Positions 38,030 to 50,480 of a stretch of DNA of 64,000 bases are shown here, piece by piece. This DNA is from Tanypteryx hageni (taxonomy: Eukaryota > Arthropoda > Insecta > Odonata > Petaluridae), in NCBI GenBank assembly GCA_028673005.1, contig CM054113.1:37452117-37516116 (forward strand), given 5' to 3'. The stretch's first letter is position 1, and each line of letters begins with the position of its first letter. The notes beneath the pieces were generated by a model. It made no database searches, was not told the origin of the DNA, and saw only the letters and a list, made by a program, of their open reading frames with translations. The position numbers and the translations under genes were made by a program.

Positions 38030-38480
38030 GAAGAAGGGGGAGGGGAGTGGAAGAAGGAATGTCAGGACACGGAACGGAGGTTTGGGTTGCGAGGGCGTGA
38101 TGGTAACGTATTTCCCTCGCCTTGTGGCGGTAGGTGGTTGTATGGATCTAGTAGAGGAGGAGTTTGTGGTCACACGGCATGCAAATAACCCTTTCCTCCT
38201 CCTCCCGAACGCGTAGAGAGGGTTGGGTGGCAGAGGCGAGGCGGAGGTGTGGTGGCCGCCGTGTGGATGCCCTTTAACCCATCGCCCTTCTGTTTACGGA
38301 GCCACCGCGCACTCGTCGAGGAGAGGATTTTTTTGGAAGAAAGTGCGGAAGGGAGCGAGAGAGAAAAGTTGAACATATCGATTCTCTGGCCTTCGATTTC
38401 CCGCGAGGGAGGGAAAGGGGGCAAAGTCAAAAGGAGAAAGGGAGTGAGAGAGTGATTTCGTAGCGAGGGGAAGGGTGAGG
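38030..38480 (+). other. Purine/GC-rich patch without recognised gene
   Basis: GAAGAAGGGGGAGGGGAG near 38029 and GGGAGGGAAAGGGGG near 38405 flank mixed GC-richer DNA. Frames of 68 (plus) and 86 (minus) codons overlap and have no domain. A CpG-rich promoter-like segment is possible but unsupported. Confidence 0.3.
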
Positions 38481-39242
38481 AAAGTTACGTCGTCAAGAGG
38501 GGGTACGGAGTGTACTTGGGGGAAATGGGAAGGGCTTTCGTATTAGGGCTGGGAATTGGAAAGCTGATGGAGAGACTCTTCGCGCCTACAAAAAGTCGCA
38601 TCAAAGGGCGGACGTAGACCTATTTCCCCACATCCCTGTTTCCCTTCGTCCACGGTGTGTTGTCCTGCCATTGTTTTCTTTTTCTGCGGTTATGGCCCCT
38701 CTTTGTTAACTGCTATCAAATGTTAGCTGTTACTGTTAACGTTGGTTGGCTTTATTAAAAAACAACGGACCATATTAAGATGTGTAAAAAGAAACTTTTC
38801 GTGTCTATCCACAACTTTTTATGCATCTCAGGTTAGGTTATTAATTTCTCTTCTATTTCTCTGTTGCCCGTATCTTTATTTGCTGTAATTGTAGCACTTG
38901 AGTTTATATGAGATCTTCTGTTCTCAAATAACAAAATAATACTCCTTTATATTTACGAAAAATCGTACACTTAATGAATTTCAGATATGAGATGTTCAAT
39001 AAAATAACATAATACCGTATTTTAGTTAAAGCTATTAGTCGAAAAAATGAAGCTCCACACCAACAATATTTATTTATTACTCAACCTTTAAAAAAATCAA
39101 GATAAATGTTGTCCAGACCGAGTTTCCTGTGAGGCCCTTATCAATGTGGCAAACAAGTAGAAATTCTATGAGTTATAAAACACCCGCGAGACAAATAAAA
39201 TGAGGAAGTTAGAGAGGAACATATTATCTAACAATAATAAAA
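38481..39242. other. No gene recognised
   Basis: Mixed then AT-rich DNA with nothing supported. Confidence 0.5.
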
Positions 39243-39756
39243 GGCTACTTCTGTCCCTTTGTCCCTCCCTCTGTCACGCTATAAAAATGCGAATAACTCG
39301 ATAATGGAACGAGATTCATTTTTAATATTTGGCAGGAATAATCGACTCACATATTGTAAGATTATGACGAAAAGAAATCTCGAAAAAAGTCCTAGGTTCG
39401 ACTCCAAGGTGAGCATTTCCATTTCCCATATGATAACACGTAAAAATCGACTTTTTGACTTGCAGGCTTTCATTCTTTTTGAGATCTAAATTAGAAAGAA
39501 TTAACCTATGGTCTTCGGATCTAGATGATTTGCATTCTCCGTAAGATAACACGTAAAAATCGACTTTTTGACTTGCAGGCTTTCATTCTTTTTGAGATCT
39601 AAATTAGAAAGAATTAACCTATGGTCTTCGGATCTAGATGATTTGCATTCTCCGTAAGATAACACGTAAAAATCGACTTTTTGACGTGCAGGCTTATCTT
39701 CTCTTTCAGATTAAAATTAGAAAGGTCTAACCTATAATCTTCGGATCTCAACCATT
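39243..39756 (+). mobile_element. SINE-like repeat, divergent third member with tandem expansion
   Basis: It resembles 6188-6891 and 51739-52697 in order of parts. First comes a GTCCCTTTGTCCC region. Then comes AAGTCCTAGGTTCGACTCC with a pol III box B match GGTTCGACTCC (39395-39405), and ATTTCCATTTCCCATATGAT. A TTTTTGAC/TTGCAGG segment takes the place of the TTTTCTCTTGCACAT part. Downstream the sequence is amplified as a 113-bp tandem repeat. Homology to the other two copies is weaker, so family membership is an inference. Confidence 0.5.
39432..39748 (+). repeat. 113-bp tandem repeat, 2.8 copies
   Basis: Units start GATAACACGTAAAAATCGAC at 39432, 39545 and 39658. Units 1 and 2 are identical over 113 bp. 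Unit 3 is clearly diverged after its first 40 bases and ends near CTTCGGATCT at 39748. Identical neighbours beside a diverged third unit indicate a recent duplication. Confidence 0.95.
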
Positions 39757-41297
39757 TTAAAGAAAAACTATGACGTTTCTTATTCTGTTCATCTTTTCCC
39801 GCCTAAAATTCGAAATTCCTCATGTTAAACTTTTAATTCACATATTTTGGGGAAATCTTGGCACTTGACGGGATGTTGCCATGCCAACCCATTACATAGT
39901 TAAACCTCGAAATCCTATTGTTATTTCAATCCTTATGGGCGAAAGCGTGCTTTGAATGCTCTTACAATTAGTACGAGAGAGAGAGGAGAGAGAAAGTCTT
40001 TTTATAGCAACCAATGTAAACAACATTCGTTGCGTTATTTACGATAAGGAATGCATTCGAATGTAGAACAATCATTTGCACATTAAAATTAGGTACTTAT
40101 TGATAGAATCATCGTAGGAATTCGAAACTTGAAACAACGAACGCCTAAAAGAACGAAAGTTTGTTTTTTTGCCATCCAAAGAAAGTCGAGGTATATTTTT
40201 TAATTACAAAAAACTTTCCCGTTAAATTTCAACGGGCATCTCCCTAGTTTATATTATAATGCCCTAAATGGCAACGGTTACGCTTTTTGTCGGAATTTTC
40301 TGTTTCAACGTTCGGCACAAAATTTTGATTCCAAATGAGTACATATAAGCATTATCAAAATGATACTCCCCTTACGAAATTCATTTCACATTTGGAGGCT
40401 TTCTGAATTCGCAGAAATCCGGACACAATTTTCATTGTTTTTTGGTCCTCGTTTGTTTTCTCAGTCTTGTATCTTTAATTTTGCTTATGACATGCTTTAT
40501 CTTGTCTCCAACCTTCTGTTTTGTAATGCCCCCGAGCGCTTTGTAAAGGCTGCTTGTTTTTTGGAATAGAATATTAATACAAGAAGGTTTACGTGCAGAG
40601 TATAACGCGGAGTAACGTATAAAAGTAAGCTACATACGCGTTTTTCGCTCATTGTCAGTGCTAAATATACTTGGAATGAAAAACGTAATCACGCGTGTCC
40701 GTGATGCGTTGAACGGGATACAGCATGCTGTGGAAGTGAATATTCTTAAAAAAATATGAAGTTTTTATCACCGAGCTGTTTTTACAGGAGTTAACTGTCT
40801 TTCTAAACGTTATATACCCATTGAGGATTGCCTAACATGCACTTAAGGGCTCTGAGACTTTTGATATCCTATCGGCTGGAAAATAGAAAAGAACCTTTAG
40901 CTACCCTAAGAGAAAATTACTAGTTTATTTTCAAAATATTAAATTATATCAAAATTTTAAAATTTAACCGATAAGCTCACCAAAGTGCATGTCAGGGACA
41001 CATAGCTCCATGCTAAGATTTTATGTTTACCTTAGTACGGGGGAAGATTCTCCACTTATTCTTCTAATAAACTTTGGGAGGAACCAGGAAAAATATCTGC
41101 TGGTCCAGAGGTCCCAATCTCGCAGGACATTCTTGAATTTTATGGACAAGCCATTCCATTTATGCGTAACAAAGGCTATACGCTACCCTGAGGGACTCCA
41201 GGGTGACCTTACTCGAACCTGTAGATATAACGCTTACGGCCACACACTTCTTCATGAAAATTATCTTTCAAACATTCTTAAACAGGAGGGTGAGTCT
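39757..41297. other. No gene recognised
   Basis: AT-rich DNA. A GAGAGAGAGGAGAGAGAAAG run lies near 39975-39994. The 109-codon open frame at 40989-41318 ends inside the tRNA-like relic and has no recognisable domain. Confidence 0.5.
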
Positions 41298-41349
41298 GCC
41301 TCGATAGTTCAGCGGTAGACTATCTGTCCGGGTTCGATTCCCGGTCAAA
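41298..41349 (+). pseudogene. tRNA-like relic lacking the anticodon arm
   Basis: TAGTTCAGCGG (41305-41315) fits box A and GGTTCGATTCC (41331-41341) is an exact box B. A T-arm stem CCGGG/CCCGG surrounds the latter. The two boxes are only 26 bp apart, against about 44 in a normal tRNA, and no anticodon stem-loop fits between them. The putative acceptor strands GCCTCGA and TCAAAGT pair at only about five of seven positions. It is a tRNA pseudogene or a SINE head. Amino-acid identity cannot be assigned. Confidence 0.6.
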
Positions 41350-43263
41350 GTAGAATTTTTCTCTTGCTTTGCAGAATTTCTCTCACCCAGCAGTGTAGAA
41401 TTGGACGTTTGGTCTAAATGTGAAATCTCGGTTAATGAATGAAAAACGGCTCTCTCTATAATTTACGGACTGTAACGTGATAATTTGATTCCCTAACAAT
41501 TAATTACTCGCACTTACGGGATAATTTAACTACGGCCTCCCCGTTTTGAGAATTTTTTAATAGCCTCAACGCTCCTCCCATTATTGTCCTAATTCCATTT
41601 TAAATCGTTCTAATCGCTCCCGCGATGGAAACGCGCGACGGACGTAGTGGCGTGCAATCGACGGAAAGTATGGAATTTTTTCCGATGTATATATATTTTC
41701 ATTTCCGGACTCTAAAATTCGACCAATCGAATGGAAAATCGATGTTGGGTGAATGTGATCGCATGATATGTTGGGTGGGAAAGAGAGAGAGAGAGAGAGA
41801 TAGAGAAAAGGATCAGAGATAGAGAGAGTGAACAGATATGAAGCGAGTGACACCACTTCCTTTCACTTCTAGCTCTTTTCTTTTTTATTTGATACGCGAT
41901 CCACGTCTTTTCCCGCCCACTACACGATCAATTCCCTCATCTCTCTCTCTCTCTCATCCTCAAATCCACGAGAATTCCGTGCTTCCTACGCTGTCAAAAT
42001 ATTCGCAATATTTGAACTTTCGGAGTTCGACATTTGATAAGAAAATAGTTTTTTTAAGTCTGGACGAATGAAGGCTTGAACTTAGGACGTATGCAAATTT
42101 TGACACTTCGGACTAATTTGAGATGTCACATTGCTAGGGTTGATAAGAAAACGTCAGAAGGCCTTCGTTCTCTGTGATCGAATCTGTCGTAACTACGTTA
42201 AATCACAACTCTCGTTTTAATACAGGGCGTTCGCCCACCTAGGTAATCGCTTTAGTTTGATTTAAGTTTCGGAAATTTCGAAAGTGCTTTTTGGATTGTA
42301 AAATCTGATTTTGATTTTTAATGAGCTCGCAAGTTATTCGTAATTGTTATTTATCATCCCTTGTCCGAATATATTTTACCCTTTATGTTTTCAGCCACGC
42401 ATTCCCCTTTCCGATCTATACTTTCTCAACTGTCACAACTCCTTTTTGTTCCAGTTTCTTATCCTATCGACCCAAGCCTCTGTTCTCGTATCTCTTCCTA
42501 CCTCTCCTGTTCTCCTCGACCAGCTCCAGCTATGCCTACCTAATTTCCCTTTTAATCGATCATTATAAGCCTAATCTTCCACACGTACCCATGTCGTTCA
42601 TATCTCGGTCGCTCCGCTAATTCATCGATCTAAGGGCCATCCCATCTTCCTCCCTCGTCTCTCCGTTCTAATTTGCATCTTGATTTCAAGAGATGCCTTT
42701 CTACACTTTACCTTACGCCGCCACCCACAATCCCACAAACTTTTCGATCATTTTCGGACTTGGAGGAACCCTTCCTAACGCTCATCAAACTCCTCGAAAT
42801 GATGAAAGTTGCTACGGTTTCTGGAATTTTATTGAATAAACAAGGGGAGATAAGTTATGACGCTAAAATTTTTTGAACAAAAGTAAGATTTGATAGAGAA
42901 TTTATCATTTATAAGTATATTCGCCCAAGATTTTGTGCGCAATTATCGTGATCAAGTATGTTTTCTTAAAAAAAATCATTCTTTCGAAATGTTCTTAGAC
43001 ATTTGGTTCCATGCGTGTCGGAACTCATCTCCTGTATTACAGTTTTTCAATACTTGCCTTTTCTGATTCAAGAATATTTAAACATCGCCTGGACGTGCCT
43101 TAATTTGCTCTGTCGATTAATTTGATCCGATTGGTAAATTAACCAAACAGCGCACGGTGGCCTTTACAAAAGTTTCCGCTTATTCTGGAAGGCTGTGTTA
43201 TTATATTAAATGTCACTCTTTTAGAATCGTCAAATTGTGAATTTCTAATTTTTTGTTTTCATA
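41350..43263. other. No gene recognised; short GA and CT tracts
   Basis: A GAGAGAGAGAGAGAGA run lies near 41781-41800 and a CTCTCTCTCTCTCTC run near 41941-41955. Pyrimidine bias at 42400-42540 explains three overlapping frames there. No supported gene. Confidence 0.5.
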
Positions 43264-43271
43264 TCGTAGAT

Positions 43272-43719
43272 CAGCGTTTCCCTAACAATGGCCCGAGGAC
43301 CACTTATGATCCGCAAAGGTTTTGTTGGTGGTCCGCGGAGGTTTCCGAAATTAGTTTATTTTTAGGCCGTACCTCATATTTAGATGGGATTTTTTGGAAA
43401 AATTATGCAATTTGTACACTATCACGGGTATTGAATATTTTCATTAATGGCGTTTTTACTTGAAAATTTTCCCACTCCTTTATATCTCCCGATTCCACCT
43501 CTCTGCCATCCGTAACTTACACTTACTGATCTTATTACCTCGTTTGGAGTTCGCCTGCGTAGGTATACTTGAAAATGGTCAAATAAACTACGTAACCAAG
43601 TACCCCCTTTTCTTAAACGTAGATACAGTAAGTAGGTTAGTGTAAGTAATGAGGTGGTCCTCAGAGCCTGAAAGGGTTGCTAAAGTGGTCCGCGGAGTTC
43701 AAACGGTTGAGAAACGCAG
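43272..43719. mobile_element. hAT-like non-autonomous element, 448 bp, with perfect 8-bp target duplication
   Basis: TCGTAGAT flanks both ends (43264-43271 and 43720-43727). The left terminus CAGCGTTTCCCTAAC and the right terminus, reverse-complemented, CTGCGTTTCTCAACC form the inverted repeat. GGTCCGCGGAGG and GTGGTCCGCGGAG occur as subterminal motifs on both sides, typical of hAT-derived miniatures. The short open frame inside (43460-43645) has no transposase features. Confidence 0.9.
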
Positions 43720-44747
43720 TCGTAGATGCCGTGACTTTTATTGTGGCGCTGGCATCAATTAGTTGCTATAATCAGATCACTATTGTTCTCTGAGGACTTA
43801 TTTGCTCAGCATAGCTGTTTTAACTTCGCGTTCTCTGGTTTTATTCCTTTTCCACTTCCACGCCAACAGGCATTCGCACGTTATACAATCACTTCTACGT
43901 AGTTATTTTTAAAAATCGGATTTGACGATAAATCCATCCCACGCAGAGTTAAATTTACATTGCTGGAGGACTTTGGAGGTGAAACTGAAGTTCATGAAGT
44001 ATTTAAGCCGTGAAATAGTAATTATTGTTCTCGGCGACGAAAATTATATACCGATTTTAAATAGAAATTAACCATCATAGAGCGATTATAACGAATGAAT
44101 TTTCCAGCCCGCTTAATGTATACATACTTGACTGCTTTTTCAATATGACATTTATATACCTTCGCGGTTCTAAATATCGTATGTATCCTCGCTTTTCTTC
44201 AGTGAACTACCGACTCTCCCGCCGCCTCTTTGATTTTATATTTAGCCTCACAATATCCTGCCTTCTCACCATTTCATCTCGCCTATTATGCTTTTTATCC
44301 TGCCGCTACGGGAACTTTGCTCCTTTTTTATTTCTCTCCGACCTCTTTTTCATCGCGAAAACCCCGATTTATATTTTCCGAGCTAATTTTTTCACTCTCT
44401 TGTGAACACAGAGGATAAAAAACCCTCGATTTTACTTTTCAATTCAATTTATTGTCGCATGCGTCCGTTTTTTACGTTCGGAAGTAAAAACAATTTTCGG
44501 CGTTTTTTTCTGCCTCTTTTGGGAGCTTTTGTTTGAATAAGTCATTTACCTCGATGGACCCCATCGTTTCCCGTTCGTTCATTTGGAGGGAAAAAAGAAA
44601 TAGTCTTCGTCCTACTCGACTCCATCCGTCCGATGCGAATGAAAAAAAGGAAGCATCCCAACTCGCGTTTGTGTGTCTCCCTCTTTCTCGTTGTAATCGA
44701 ATCGAGATCCTCATCCATCCGCCTTCATCAGGCGAGGCGTCCGCGCC

Positions 44748-44759
44748 GCCATCTGCTGG
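44748..44759 (-). promoter_or_regulatory. Match to CTCF core consensus
   Basis: GCCATCTGCTGG, reverse complement CCAGCAGATGGC, fits the degenerate CTCF core CCANNAGRKGGC at every position and lies in a CpG-containing stretch. A single 12-mer match can arise by chance in 64 kb, so occupancy is speculative. Confidence 0.2.
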
Positions 44760-45487
44760 AGGATTTTTGCAAACGGTTTGAAGCGAATCTCGTGCGCGCC
44801 TAGTTTCTCGTAATCGCAGTGCGAATGAGAAAAAGGAAAATATTTTATCCGGTCGCCACTAAAAGCTCCGGCGTTCTTTTTTTAAAGGATTTATGACGAT
44901 GGAGTTGAAGATATCTCGAGGAATAATAGGATTGGGGTCGTTCTAATAAAAAGGGCGAATGTGTGTCAGTGTGACGTAGTAATCTTTATCTCTCCATCGC
45001 TAAGCTACGGAAATCAATTTAGCTATGGAAATAAAGACATTCTGCATGCTCTCACTTTGACGGCCGTGACTAAGTATTCTGATTCCCTTTTTAGAATTCT
45101 GATTTCTTTTTTTCTCAAGTCGTTTTTAACTTGGGCTTTTGCATTTAGCTTTCTTGATTCAAATCAGTTTTTAAACTAGCGCGATTTTTATGCATTTAAT
45201 GTCTATGTTTATGTTTTCTCGGTCAGTAAAGGCTTTATACATCATGCTAATATTTATTATCATAGATCGCTTTTTGTAATTCTCCTGTATACTATAGGAA
45301 TTTTGAAGTCTTTCTTTCATAATTTCTGAAATTCTCTTTTATTTTATAAAATGCATTTTAGCGTAATTAGAGCATAATCATTGTTGAAAAAACGATATAA
45401 AGTGAAATAGAATTCGAAAGATTTAACCCTTCTCTACTCGTTAGTTTCACAAACTCTTATTCTCCGCTTTTTCCTTAACTGTCACCC

Positions 45488-45503
45488 AACACAGCGCTGT
45501 GTT
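45488..45503. other. Perfect 16-bp palindrome
   Basis: AACACAGCGCTGTGTT is its own reverse complement. It could be a dimeric factor-binding site or chance. Confidence 0.4.
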
Positions 45504-47129
45504 ATATCTTACCATATCATTTTTAATGCTGAAAATATTTTCTGCACGCCCTCTGTGGCGCAGGAAGTAAACTTCGCGGTTGGTGCCACATTATTCACGG
45601 TCTTCTTTAAACAAGATTTTCGTTGCATATGAAGGCCGTTAAATTCAGACGGCGCATAAAAACTCTTCCTAAAATACCTCTATTTCTTCCGAATCATCAT
45701 TTTAAATATTCATTTTCGCAGAGATTGCCTCAAAGTCGCAGGATTGTTTTTTTGCACACGTGAATCGAGCCGATTTTGAATTTAAGGTTTTTCTTCATGT
45801 TTCTGTCTTACAATTAGTAAAGAAATTCGATATAAATGAACGAGAATTTTCACTCTAAAATCCCGTTATAAACACCGCATTTTAAAAAAAATCTCCATCA
45901 GTTTAATTGTGAGAATCCTCCTTTTCCCCGCAATCTCAAAATATTCTTATCGTATTTTATTCGGATATTCGTCAACACACATTTAACCGGTAAAAAAATA
46001 AATCACGATTTATTTTTATGTCGTCGAACTCTGAAATTGATCTTCTTTCGTGCTTAAGCTGCAATATCGAGATTTTGTTTTGTTACCTCTTTCTGTACAC
46101 ATCTGACCGAAGGCGTATGTGGATCCGTGCAAAACTTCGGAGTTGCATAATTCGTTTAAATTCGCAGCGCCTGCGTTCTAATCTCCGTCTGCAATCCGCT
46201 TCCCTAAGGGTTTACGCGATATTCCCCGCGACGTTTAATGCCTCGCATTTATAACACCAGAGCCTCGCTTCGTTCTCGCGCTTCTTTCTTTTCCTTGCAC
46301 TTTTTTCCATAAAAGAGAGGACTGTCAGTTGACGAGAACGCGTTCCGTGTGATTTTTCTGAAGAGTTTATTCATGAAATGAGAATCAAATATTTAACTTC
46401 GGGTGATATTTATAGTTATTTTATATTATTAATTTTACGATCTTTAACATTTATCCGCGCGGAATTTCACCAGGCGAGTAATTTTCTGAGCACATATCCG
46501 CTGCAATGAACTTTATTGCTCTAAGAGAATCGTTCACAATATTAAATTTAAATGTTTTGAGAGGCGAAACGTTATTTATTCCAAAATTAGTTATTGTATT
46601 TGCTTCGGTTTAATAGAAGTAAGCGTGAAAATTCTATATCAATAGCCGTATATCAATTCATCGAGGGGTTTTCTTTCATTCTTAGGATTTGATGAATAAC
46701 TCTGGTTCGAGGTTAAAAACTAATTTGATGGTATGAAATGGAGAGATCTTTGGTACGAGTGCTTCGAAAAGAATTCCAGCGATGGAAACTCCGATTCCTC
46801 CTCTTTCAGGAACCCCTTTCAAAAATCAACAGTTCTTAATCCAGTAAAGCGCTCCATGACATTTTCCGAATAAGTGTCTCTTGATTGCTCCCCCCGTCTT
46901 CGCGTTGGGATCTCTTGATTTCGTCTCGGCGAGTGGATCCGAGCACGTCACCAGCCACCCCACTGCGTCCACGTCCTCCTCTCTCTCTCCGGCATCCCTC
47001 ACGTCTACCTCCCTCTTCATTCTGGAGATTCTCTCCCTCCACTCTAACCTCCTTACCTCGGCCCTCTTTCTCCCTCTTGCACTGCTCCTAATTGATAAGA
47101 AATTTTCATCAGCACTGACTTCACCCTCT

Positions 47130-47385
47130 AGCTCCTCTTGCGCTCTCCCCCTTCTCTCTCTCTCCCCCCTTCTCTCTCCCCCTTCTCTCTCCCCCTTCTC
47201 TCTCTCTCTCCCCCTTCTCTCTCTCCCCTTCTCTCTCTCCGCCTTCTCCCCCCCCCCTTCTCTCTCCCCCTTCTCTCTCTCCCCCTTCTCTCTCTCTCCC
47301 CCTTCTCTCTCTCTCCCCATTCTCTCTCTCCGCCTTCTCTCCCCCTTCTCTCTCCCCCTTCTCTTTCTCTCTCTTCATTTTCAAT
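47130..47385 (+). repeat. CT-rich minisatellite (CTCTCTCCCCCTT units)
   Basis: Tandem TCTCTCTCCCCCTTC units of about 12-19 bp with variable numbers of CT dinucleotides. All three plus frames and all three minus frames stay open, producing Ser/Pro/Leu and Arg/Glu/Gly artefact peptides (for example 46826-47320 and 46881-47426). Confidence 0.92.
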
Positions 47386-49472
47386 TGATTCTTTTTCCCG
47401 TCTCCCTAATGTCAAGACAAAGCTAAATAGCCCCCCTCCCTACTTTTTTCTCTCTCTAATTTCGTAAGACATTATGAGTTTCTAGGTAGTGTATCTCAGA
47501 CTCGTGGTTTAATGTTTGTTTTAATGGAGAAAAATATGTTTATGGGACGCCCAAATGACTGAAAAATTTGCGTGCTGATTAAGGAAAAATTGTAAGGAAC
47601 AGGTAATTTTTAATTCACTCCTTGAAAAGTTTCTGTTCTATTAAAATACTGATGGAAATGACAAAAACCCTAAATTACCTTGTCGTTAACCTAGTGCTTT
47701 GTTTTATAAACATGGCGTAAACTATTATTAAAATGAAGGTTATACTCTTTTTATAAAATATGGATACCAGGAAAATTCTAATTAAAAAATTGATACTTTT
47801 GATTTCGGAATAAATGCGAGGAATGTTAAATTCGGAATTCATATCGAATGGCATCTCTGACACAAAGAAACGTGGTTTTATGGTTCTCAGATCCTATTCT
47901 CGGATATTCGTAAGAATCGATATTGAAATTACACGAATAGTTGTGAACGTTTTCAGAGATAAAATACAAATCTAATCTTCTAAATTTACGTCGAAAGTGT
48001 AATAATTATCTTAATAGTCGATTGCTGCGTTTTCTACTATCAACGTTTTTCTATTAAAATATCATAATATTTGGATCTTCGTTTTATGCATAGCATGAAA
48101 CTATTGTATGTGATTCGTAATACGTAATAATATAAAATGTAGTTGTTGTCATTGAAATAGCGAAATAAAAGCACAAATGGATAAGGAGAAATTCTTTCTT
48201 GTCTCGAATATGCGTGGAATGTCTGCAAATGTTTCTATATCTTTTTAATGTGCCTTTTTTCTACAGAATTCTCCCCTTAGACACGCTGTCTCCTTTACAA
48301 ATTACAAAAACCCAATTTTCTTTAATTATCCTTTCTTTCGTTTACTTTTCTCTTTCACCTGCCGACTCAATTTTCTTGGCCACTCTCGTTTCCCTGTGCA
48401 TTTTTTAAATGTCTTTTATACTCAGGTTTTTCCTTTGCTCGTTTAAATAATTTCAGCCAAGAACCCTTAGCGTGGAGGATAATATTCAGTGAGATAATTA
48501 ATTTGATGTAGGACTTGGCATTAATACCATTACAAATCATCTATTTTCACTAATTCAATAAAAAGAAAATCTAACACGCGCTAATATAGTTAGAATATCA
48601 GAGGTTTTCGTGATTCCCTAAAAAATATCCATATACTCTTATTTTTGTGTTTTTATTACCGGTTCATGTTCTGTATTTTTGTATATTTTTCAAAAATATC
48701 TTTTTTGGACTATATCTTGAAATTTTTTTCCTCGTATTAAAATTATCCTAAGGATATTTATCAATTAAAGTAGCTGATTATTCGGAAGTAGGACTGGTAC
48801 TTTGAGAAAACTTAATTGGTCAGACGTCCCATGGAACTCAGTCGAGTTTGAAATTTCACCGTATTTTCACTGAGGGAAACGTATTTTTTTTTAATTTATA
48901 TTTTTTGTCGAAAGTCTCGTGTAATTACTAGTTTCCAATCAATAAGACTTTTTCTTAGGAAACATGCTGACACATTTAACATCAGCAAAGAGAATTCTTC
49001 CCATTTGTTTTGGTCTGTTCTTTTAATTTAATTTTAATTTTTCTTTTTATTCGTCGCTATTTATTTTCATGCCTCACTTTCTTTTTAAAAACTCATTATA
49101 TAACCTTTCATGAAACTTAATATTTCTAAAAATTCCTCGGGAATCTTTTTCCAATTCCCCGTCGCTCCCTCTCTCTCCCTCTTCTAACACTTCATTTTCA
49201 ATCGTTAAATACAGTCAATCCGCAAGAGGAAATGGGCCAATTAAAATGTAAACGTGTACCCACGAGCTCGATAATATTATTTTTTCTATAAACTCCCTCC
49301 CGGGAAATCTTTCTCTATCGATTTCCCTTCTTTTCTCTAATCTGCTCGTTTGCTCACATTCCCCCCACCTCACTCACTTACTTACTTGCCCCTATTTTAT
49401 CCTTATTCTCCGTATTATTAGTTATTTCTTCTGCTTCCTGGGAGTGGAGAACGCAAGGAGCTAATTACCAAT
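47386..49472. other. No gene recognised (AT-rich)
   Basis: AT-rich DNA with short frames without domains. A CTCCCTCTCTCTCCCTC run lies near 49165. Confidence 0.5.
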
Positions 49473-50480
49473 TTTGCGGTTCCTCCTACGACCCCACCCC
49501 TATCACTTCCACCATCTTTCTATTCATTACTTCCTTCCTTCTCACTCCATTCTTTTTCTCCCTTCTCTTTCTTCCTTCTCTCTTCTCTCCACTTTCTCTC
49601 TCGCCCCTTTCTCTCTCCTCGTCTCTCTTCTCCTTCCCTCTCTCGCCTTGTTACTCCCCCTTTCTCATTCAACCCTCTCACTCCCTTCTCTTCTCCCTTC
49701 CCGCTCCCCCTTCTCACTCTTCCCTTCTCACTCTCCCCTTCTCACCCCTTCTCTCTCTCCCTCCCTTTCTATCTCTCGGCCTTTCTCTCCCGTTCTTTCT
49801 CACTCCCCCTTCTTTCTTCACTTCTATATCTCTCCTCTCTCTTGCTTTCTACCTCTCCCCCTATCTATCCCCCGTCTCCCTCTCTGCCCCTTCTCTCTCT
49901 CCCCATTCTCTCTCCCCTTCTCTCTCTCCCCTTCTCTCTCTCCCCCTTCTCTCTCTCCCCCTTCTCTCTCTCCCCCTTCTCTCTACCCCCATTCTCTCTC
50001 TCCCCCCATTCTCTCTCCCCATTCTCTCTCTCTCTCCCCATTCTCTCTCTCTATCCCCATTCTCTCTCTCTATTCCCATTCTCTCTCTCTCCCCCTTCTC
50101 TCTCCTCCCCTTCTCTCTCCTCCCCTTCTCTCTCCTCCCCCTTCTCTCTCCTCCCCCTTCTCTCTCTCCCCCTTCTCTCTCACCCCCTTCTCTCTCACCC
50201 CCTTCTCTCTCCTCCCCCTTCTCTCTTTCCATTCTATTCTCTCCGCTCTCTCGCTCCATACCTCCCCTTCTTTCCTTCCTCGTTCTCGCTTCCTTTTTCT
50301 CCTCTTTAAATCCAACCAATCATCCGTTACAATCGCTGGTGGAGTTCTCCTGTCCTATATCCTTTCCTGCTTTGAACATCCTTCTCCACTCAAGCGATCT
50401 CTACCCCTCCCCTTCTGTATGGCATTTAACCTCCACCTCTTTCTCCTCTCTCTCCCACCGCCCACCTATCGCACCCGTGG
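49473..50480 (+). repeat. Long CT-rich block with CCCCCTTCTCTCTC units
   Basis: Irregular pyrimidine sequence to about 49880 becomes a regular array of CCCCTTCTCTCTC and CCCCATTCTCTCTC units (about 13-19 bp) to about 50230, then irregular again. It yields the longest open frame in the window (338 codons, 49474-50490). That frame is nearly all Ser, Pro, Leu and Phe and has none of the hallmarks of a real protein. Confidence 0.92.

Larger units (their letters stand above)
43728..47129. other. No gene recognised
   Basis: Over 3 kb of AT-rich to mixed DNA. It contains a CTCF-like motif match at 44748-44759 and a 16-bp palindrome at 45488-45503. CpG is frequent around 44560-44820 and 46100-46350, but no coding domain or RNA gene is recognisable. 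Confidence 0.45.

Noticed and set aside
39432..39748. CRISPR-like array
   Set aside because: Units are 113 bp and directly adjacent without spacers, in eukaryotic DNA. It is a tandem duplication.
41298..41349. Functional tRNA gene
   Set aside because: No anticodon stem-loop fits between boxes A and B, and the acceptor stem is mismatched.
46826..47426. Frames of 164 codons (minus) and 181 codons (plus) with Arg/Glu/Gly or Ser/Leu repeats
   Set aside because: They overlap on opposite strands through a CT minisatellite. They are composition artefacts, not charged coiled-coil proteins.
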